Source of the DNA: Shewanella decolorationis S12
Lineage (GTDB): Bacteria; Pseudomonadota; Gammaproteobacteria; Enterobacterales; Shewanellaceae
NCBI RefSeq assembly: GCF_000485795.1
Contig: NZ_AXZL01000044.1
Span: 1 to 64,000 of the forward strand
Reading direction: 5' to 3'
DNA: 64,000 nucleotides
The notes beneath the pieces were generated by a model. That model worked only from the letters and a program-made list of their open reading frames with translations. It had not been told where the DNA came from and did not search any database. Positions within the stretch are counted from its first letter, which is position 1, and every line of letters begins with the position of its first letter. This document shows positions 59,291 through 64,000 of the stretch, piece after piece. Made by a program: the position numbers and the translations under genes.

Positions 59291-59563
59291 GGTTGAGGTT
59301 TCTGCGGGCGGGTAACCTGTCTTTTACAAAGCAAAGGCAGTGTTTTGGATATTCTAGATATTACATTCTAGATACTGGGGGATAACGCCGCAGAAACACC
59401 AACCAAATACTGCCCGAAGGGTTCGTCTAGCAAGCTCTTGCTGTTACTTTCTGTCATAAGAGCCGCTCGTCATTTGAGTAGAATAACGATACATCATTCC
59501 TCGTTTCGCGAGCACGTGCTTGCCAGAACGAACAACATCTCATCTTGAAACGTCAACACGCCC
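59291..59563. repeat. MITE-like nested-palindrome repeat, copy 2 (diverged, inverted)
   Basis: From about 59410 to 59563 this is the reverse complement of copy 1, with about nine differences over 150 bases by eye. It ends in the same terminal repeat (GAAACGTCAACACGCCC, 59547-59563), but no matching repeat is found at the left end and no TA flanks it. The left part is diverged in sequence yet still makes a stem: GGTTGAGGTTTCTGCGG (59291-59307) with CCGCAGAAACACCAACC (59388-59404), two mismatches. It also has a direct repeat ATTCTAGATA at 59351 and 59365. It fills the gap between the broken deacylase gene and the chemoreceptor gene. Confidence 0.8.
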
Positions 59564-59620
59564 AAACTTAAAGCCAAATTATTAACGGCGGTGTTGCTTT
59601 GCCTATTTCAAGGCTTGCTA

Positions 59621-61648
59621 TCACAGCGTAAATCGTTCAATTGAGCGAGTGAGTGAATGTGCTAACTGAGTCACTTCATTACTGCGCTTCGCCATATCCA
59701 TTGCTTCCTGAGCATTTTGATCCGCAGCCGATGCGACTTCCTCCATGCTGGATTCAATATGTCTGCTGTAATCTAACTGTTCGTGGGCAGCTTGGGTAAT
59801 TTGTAAACTTATCTCATTAATTGCACTAAGCGTAGCTTCAATTTGGGCGATAGCCTGATGTAGCGTTTTGCTTTGCTCTACACAATCATTGGCCTGTTTT
59901 TGGCCTGAGCTAATGGCTGTTGCGGCCGTCGAGGTTTCTTGCTGTAAAGCTAAGATCATCTGTTGGATCTCAGCGGTTGATGCTTGGGTTCGTGACGCGA
60001 GTGACCTCACTTCATCGGCAACAACAGCAAAGCCCCTGCCATGTTCCCCCGCTCTTGCAGCTTCAATGGCGGCATTGAGCGCCAGCAGATTGGTTTGTTC
60101 TGCGATGCTGTTAATGGTTGTGAGAATACTGCCAATATTGTGGCTGTGGGAACTGAGCCTCGACATGATGGCGACTGACTCACTCAAACCTGTACTTAAT
60201 TCTGCTATTTTAGCCTGATTATTGGCGGCAATATTTTGTGCTTCATTGCTGTGTTGAGATGCTTGGACTATCTGTTTTGCCGAGTCACTAGCTTGTTCCG
60301 CTACAAGAGTCGAACTGGTAAACATTTGCTCTGTGAGGTTTTTGGTACCGTTTATCCGCTCAATTTGTGTCGAGGCTGCGTTTGCAATGCCTTGGCCCTG
60401 TTGGTGAGTTTGTGTAGCTGAGTTATCTAGCGAATGGGCGTCATTACTGATATGGGTTAACAGCTTAGCCAAGTCATCACAAAGCATATTCATGTTATCA
60501 ATAAGCGTACCAAATTCATCATTATGGCGTTTAGGTATTCTCTTCGATAAGTCACCCCTTGCGATATTTGCCAGCGCACTATTTGCCAGAGTGAGTGGTA
60601 CTAACATGGCCCTTAGGGTAAAGAAGGAAATAGAACTGACCATAAACACAAACATGGCTGCTAGCACAATAGCCAGTGTTTGACCTCGTTGAATATCATC
60701 ATTTGCTATGTTTTGTAACAGACTAAAGCGTCTGTCTGCTAGGGCCAATAATTTATCTAACGCTAGGGTATTGGCATTGAATTCTTGTTCCGCATTTTTA
60801 AAATGCTGCTCAGCTTGAGTGTGGTTAGCTACCACTTGCTGTTGTGCCTGATATAGCTCGCCTGGAGTTGAAAGTAACCGATTGAATAGAGTGGCTTGTT
60901 GCTCAAAAATTTCCAGTAACCCTAGGGTGTCGATCCCCGAAGCTTGTTGTTTTAAAAAGGTAAAGTTTGTACTTAAATTTCCTAGCAATAAGGCAATATC
61001 CTGTTTATGCGAGTTTATCGTATCAGTATCCTGAGCATGCGTTAACTCTGACATTGTGTTGGTTAATGTGTAAAGCATATCGTCAATACGTGTCCCTGTT
61101 CCGATTATCTCCTCTAAAAGCGCCGGATTATCGGGCAATGAGATCGTCTCCAAATCGATCATTGCATTACTTGCTTGCGTTTTAGCCTCAATAAACTGAT
61201 TAAAAAGTGTTTGATAATGTTGCTTTGCTTGTTCATTCGCAAGCTTAGCACTAAACATATCTTGGCTTTGTTGTTGGTAGGCTTGGTAGCGTTTTTGAGC
61301 TTCTTTCAGCGAGGTTTGCATCTGAGGTTGGTCGCTAACCATCTGTTTCAGCTCGTTTTCAATGCTTTGATATTTATGCTCTAGCGCATTGAATCCTTTT
61401 TGGCTTTGCGTTAGCTCGGCGGTGTCATTTTGGCTATGGGCTAAAGTTGCAAGGCGCGACATTTTAACGAGCACGAGTTGTAAGTTATTGCTTTGTTTCT
61501 GAACGGGTATGGCGAGCGTTTCGATATTGCTATAACTAATTTGAACTTGATGGAGCGAATGGTAGAAGAAACTATTGCCTGCTAATAACAGGATACCAAT
61601 TGCGCTGAAGCTTAAGAGCATTTTTTGCTTGATACTGAGTGTTAACAT
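59621..61648 (-). CDS. Methyl-accepting chemotaxis protein
   Basis: The 675-residue receptor (start ATG 61648, [18 protein letters not shown]; an ATG 17 codons upstream is less likely) has membrane segments at about 9-30 and about 322-348, with a long helical periplasmic domain between them that lacks a recognisable sensor fold by eye. A HAMP domain follows ([27 protein letters not shown]). The signalling hairpin tip is intact: [35 protein letters not shown], which binds CheA/CheW. The ligand is unknown. It is a single gene. Confidence 0.92.
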   Translation of the reverse strand: MLTLSIKQKMLLSFSAIGILLLAGNSFFYHSLHQVQISYSNIETLAIPVQKQSNNLQLVLVKMSRLATLAHSQNDTAELTQSQKGFNALEHKYQSIENELKQMVSDQPQMQTSLKEAQKRYQAYQQQSQDMFSAKLANEQAKQHYQTLFNQFIEAKTQASNAMIDLETISLPDNPALLEEIIGTGTRIDDMLYTLTNTMSELTHAQDTDTINSHKQDIALLLGNLSTNFTFLKQQASGIDTLGLLEIFEQQATLFNRLLSTPGELYQAQQQVVANHTQAEQHFKNAEQEFNANTLALDKLLALADRRFSLLQNIANDDIQRGQTLAIVLAAMFVFMVSSISFFTLRAMLVPLTLANSALANIARGDLSKRIPKRHNDEFGTLIDNMNMLCDDLAKLLTHISNDAHSLDNSATQTHQQGQGIANAASTQIERINGTKNLTEQMFTSSTLVAEQASDSAKQIVQASQHSNEAQNIAANNQAKIAELSTGLSESVAIMSRLSSHSHNIGSILTTINSIAEQTNLLALNAAIEAARAGEHGRGFAVVADEVRSLASRTQASTAEIQQMILALQQETSTAATAISSGQKQANDCVEQSKTLHQAIAQIEATLSAINEISLQITQAAHEQLDYSRHIESSMEEVASAADQNAQEAMDMAKRSNEVTQLAHSLTRSIERFTL

Positions 61649-61856
61649 TGAGTCATCGACCTTTTCGTCTATGATGTCTGCCAAATCAGGCGGTAACATC
61701 GAGTGGACAATGGAAGAATACGCCGTACCACAAGTATTAGTTGCTTGTTTTTATTGGGGTATAAACATAAGTGTAGCAGAGAGTTGCGAGTGTAAAGTCT
61801 TAACCTACTCGATGCGGATAATTATATTGCGCAGCTGAATCATGAAAGGAGTTTTG

Positions 61857-62483
61857 ATGAAAACCGTGATGTTAGAAAACCAGGCGATCTCCCCCAGTAA
61901 AATTCTCTGTATCGGGCGTAATTATGTTGACCATATTCACGAGCTGGGTAATGACATTCCCGAAGATATGGTGGTGTTTTTTAAGCCTAACTCGGCAATT
62001 AGCACAGTGCTGCATGCTGAGCATTTAGGTGAGACACTGCACTATGAAACTGAGCTGTGTTTTATCTATCAGCAGGGGCGTTTTAGCCACGTTGGGGTAG
62101 GGCTGGATCTCACTAAGCGAGAGCTGCAAAGCAAACTGAAAGCCAAGGGACTCCCCTGGGAAAAGGCTAAAGCCTTCGATGGCGCGGCGCTTTTTAGCCC
62201 TTTTGTTGCTATCGATGATGCTTGCACGGCATTTGAGTTCAGCTTAACGATAGACGGAGTGTTAACACAAGCGGGCCATACTGAGTTAATGATCTATAAT
62301 CCGCAGACGATTCTAGAAGAATTACAACGCTTTACCACTTTAGAAAACGGCGACATTGTGATGACGGGCACCCCAAAAGGCGTCGGCATCATTCCACCGA
62401 ATCGGGTATTTAAGGTGGCCTTAGGCCTTAAGGATGCGCCACACCAAGCGCCCTTGGTCGAATGTGAATGGCAAAGTCGGTGA
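61857..62483 (+). CDS. Fumarylacetoacetate hydrolase (FAH) family protein
   Basis: The start at 61857 has AAGGAG six bases upstream, giving 208 residues. It shows the family pattern ILCIGRNYVDHIHELGN, then FFKPNSAI, the metal-binding glutamates in HYETELCFIYQQGR, KAFDGAALFSPFV, and TGTPKGVGIIPPNRVFKV near the end. Members hydrolyse or decarboxylate beta-diketo acids such as acylpyruvates or oxaloacetate; the precise substrate is not visible. The next gene follows after 4 bases, so the two form an operon. Confidence 0.9.
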   Translation: MKTVMLENQAISPSKILCIGRNYVDHIHELGNDIPEDMVVFFKPNSAISTVLHAEHLGETLHYETELCFIYQQGRFSHVGVGLDLTKRELQSKLKAKGLPWEKAKAFDGAALFSPFVAIDDACTAFEFSLTIDGVLTQAGHTELMIYNPQTILEELQRFTTLENGDIVMTGTPKGVGIIPPNRVFKVALGLKDAPHQAPLVECEWQSR

Positions 62484-62487
62484 TGTA

Positions 62488-63096
62488 ATGACGGCGTACT
62501 CTGCATCGGCGCATCAGGCGGCAACTGAGCTGGCAATCCAACCCCTTTGGCAATATTTGCTCGCCTTAGGGGCCGAGCCTGAACGTTTAGCGCCGCTACT
62601 CACCCACGCAAGGGCGCTTTCATATCAGCCTGGCGAGTGCTTGTTACCCCAAGGCGAGCACCAAACCTTTGCCTATTTTGTGGTGGAAGGCATAGTGCGC
62701 GCTTGCCACTATACCCAAGAGGGCTGTGAGCGCTGCAAGGAGTTTTACTTCGAAGGTGAACTGTGTTTCTTATACAGCAGTTGGTTAAAGCAGGAGGTTG
62801 CGCCCTATCAGTTAGAAACCGTCACTGCTTGTCGGCTAGTGCAAATGCCACTTGCCGTATTAAACGAGCTAACGATGCAGCGAGTACAACTTTCGCTACT
62901 CAAACAGCAATTATTGTATAAAGAACAAAAAGAAGCCTTTTTGCTGCTCAATACACCAGAGCAACGTTACTTACATTTACTCCAATACTTTCCCCTCTGG
63001 GTTGAGCGTTTAACCCATGCCCAACTGGCCAATTATATTGGTATTACCGCCATTAGCCTGTCGCGGATCCGCAGACGTTTGCAAGATTCACGGTAA
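62488..63096 (+). CDS. Crp/Fnr-family regulator with a cysteine cluster
   Basis: This 202-residue protein has a cyclic-nucleotide-binding-like beta-roll (about 40-125, with GECLLPQGEHQTFAYFVVEGIVR) and a C-terminal helix-turn-helix (RLTHAQLANYIGITAISLSRIRRRL, about 174-198). Within the beta-roll, cysteines C73, C80, C83 and C93 form C-x6-C-x2-C-x9-C, not the N-terminal arrangement of FNR and unusual for the family; a metal or redox role is possible. The ATG at 62488 lies 4 bases after the FAH gene stop. It may control the operon, but no operator was recognised. Confidence 0.85.
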   Translation: MTAYSASAHQAATELAIQPLWQYLLALGAEPERLAPLLTHARALSYQPGECLLPQGEHQTFAYFVVEGIVRACHYTQEGCERCKEFYFEGELCFLYSSWLKQEVAPYQLETVTACRLVQMPLAVLNELTMQRVQLSLLKQQLLYKEQKEAFLLLNTPEQRYLHLLQYFPLWVERLTHAQLANYIGITAISLSRIRRRLQDSR

Positions 63097-63230
63097 AATC
63101 TTCTGCCAGTTAACTTAAGTTAATGCACTTTTAGGTCATCCCCTTCATGCTCCTCGGCGCTAAGTTTGAGTCACAGCTGAATATATCGGCTTATTTTATA
63201 AGTCGATATTGAACCCTAAAGGAGCCTATC

Positions 63231-63749
63231 TTGAGTGCTTTTACCCTGTCACAACTATTGGTGGCGATTGCCATCGTTTTCGATTTAATGTCGTTTCAAT
63301 TTAAGGCGCGTGAGCGCATCGTCGCCTGCTTGTTCGTCTCGGGCATCCTAATCTCCATCCATTTTTGCTTATTGGCACAATGGACGGCCGCAGGCCTGAT
63401 GGGGATTGCCACAGTGCGTTACCTCACCAGCATTTTTACAACGTCAAAAAAAGTCATGTGGTTTTTTAGTGGAGCGGCAGTGCTAATGAGCGGCTTAACT
63501 TATAGCGGGCTTGTGAGCGTGATAAGTTGTATTGGAACGCTGTTTCAAACCCGCGCCGCCTTTTGTCAGGCGGATAAAAATCTGCGCTTATTGATGATAG
63601 TCGGCACCAGTTTTTGGTTGTGCCACAATATCTTAGTGGGTTCGCCCATGGCGGTATTGATGGAGCTGCTGTTTATTGGCAGTAATCTCGTGGGATATTA
63701 CCGCCATTATTTTCGTGGACAATTGCACTCGTCCAAAAGGAAGGCTTAG
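63231..63749 (+). CDS. ygjV: YgjV-family inner membrane protein
   Basis: The 172-residue protein has about five or six hydrophobic segments and the YgjV pattern: SQLLVAIAIVFDLMSFQFKAR at the start, then the CLLAQWTAAGLMGIATVRYL helix and FWLCHNILVGSPMAVLMELLF. Function is unknown. The start is TTG with AAAGGAG seven bases upstream; the first in-frame ATG is 19 codons in and would delete the first helix. Its stop overlaps the stop of the converging gene by 3 bases. Confidence 0.85.
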   Translation: MSAFTLSQLLVAIAIVFDLMSFQFKARERIVACLFVSGILISIHFCLLAQWTAAGLMGIATVRYLTSIFTTSKKVMWFFSGAAVLMSGLTYSGLVSVISCIGTLFQTRAAFCQADKNLRLLMIVGTSFWLCHNILVGSPMAVLMELLFIGSNLVGYYRHYFRGQLHSSKRKA

Positions 63750-63988
63750 ATACCTGCTACGGCCTCCATGTCTAGCTCGATATCGGTACAGCCTTTGGGG
63801 CAGAAAATACCTGCTGCCTGCTCGGCTTTAGCTGTCTCCGGCAAGATGACTTTGAGGGTTTGATTACAGCTTGGACATTGCACAGGCTTACCTTTAAATA
63901 CCCGTTTTATCAAGTTTTTCTGTTCATTAAACGAGTTTGCAGTGGTTTGGTTTAACACAGCAAAAGGGCTGGTCGATGCATTGGTCAT
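63746..63988 (-). CDS. Small putative zinc-ribbon protein
   Basis: I do not know the function of this 80-residue protein. It contains a CxxC pair (VQCPSCNQTL, near 37-43) and a second cysteine pair (IFCPKGCTDIELD, near 63-72), spaced as in a zinc ribbon, after a polar N-terminal part (SFNEQKNLIKRVFKGKP). It converges on ygjV. Its start lies 12 bases from the window edge, so no upstream context is visible. Confidence 0.7.
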   Translation of the reverse strand: MTNASTSPFAVLNQTTANSFNEQKNLIKRVFKGKPVQCPSCNQTLKVILPETAKAEQAAGIFCPKGCTDIELDMEAVAGI

Positions 63989-64000
63989 TGGCGATAAAAT

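Noticed and set aside
59351..59374. Direct repeat ATTCTAGATA as a possible CRISPR or operator array
   Set aside because: Only two units with a 4-base gap, inside the diverged part of repeat copy 2; no array.

Overview
The window looks like chromosomal DNA of a gammaproteobacterium of the Alteromonadales, most probably a Shewanella. The grounds are the gene complement, strong protein resemblance to Shewanella homologues from memory, and gene orders shared with E. coli (division/cell-wall cluster, recQ-yigI-rarD, rpmG-rpmB-radC-coaBC-dut-slmA). No database search was possible.

Layout. Positions 1-201 hold two tandem rRNA-operon promoters (P1 and P2) reading left, so an rRNA operon should start just outside the left edge. 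Positions 441-21594 are the division and cell-wall (dcw) cluster on the minus strand: mraZ-rsmH-ftsL-ftsI-murE-murF-mraY-murD-ftsW-murG-murC-ftsQ-ftsA-ftsZ-lpxC, then an M23 peptidase gene and secA. It lacks ddlB and secM. A dciA-like helicase-loader gene sits divergently between lpxC and the M23 gene. The cluster starts at a TTGACA promoter followed by three TGGNN boxes at 10-bp spacing, the expected MraZ operator.

Positions 22112-29500 carry accessory metabolism: a pair of PepSY membrane proteins (the second fused to a 2Fe-2S ferredoxin), an orphan small protein, glpK, a sulfide:quinone oxidoreductase behind a palindromic operator candidate, and a FadL-type porin. Positions 29506-34464 are leuABCD on the minus strand, led by a short leucine-rich leader peptide (leuL) and an attenuator. 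Next come a TPR protein with a ruined GGDEF domain, recQ, yigI, rarD, a PH-domain membrane protein, argA with ARG boxes, then rpmG-rpmB, radC, coaBC-dut and slmA.

From 46306 to the right end the content is more variable: a secreted S9 peptidase, an RsmB/NOP RNA methyltransferase, two glutathione-transferase-like genes with a divergent TetR regulator, a DUF2461 gene, a TonB-dependent receptor under a near-perfect Fur box, a PhnA-like protein, a CynX/NimT-type transporter divergent from a MarR regulator with two palindromic operators, a deacylase gene broken by a one-base frameshift, a chemoreceptor, an FAH-family enzyme with a cysteine-rich Crp/Fnr-like regulator, YgjV and a small zinc-ribbon protein.

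The most unusual structure is a pair of related nested-palindrome intergenic repeats (48313-48591 and about 59291-59563, inverted relative to each other). The first has perfect 17-bp terminal inverted repeats flanked by TA and supplies the last base of a neighbouring stop codon. The second keeps an internal stem despite sequence change. I see no CRISPR array, tRNA gene, prophage or complete insertion sequence.
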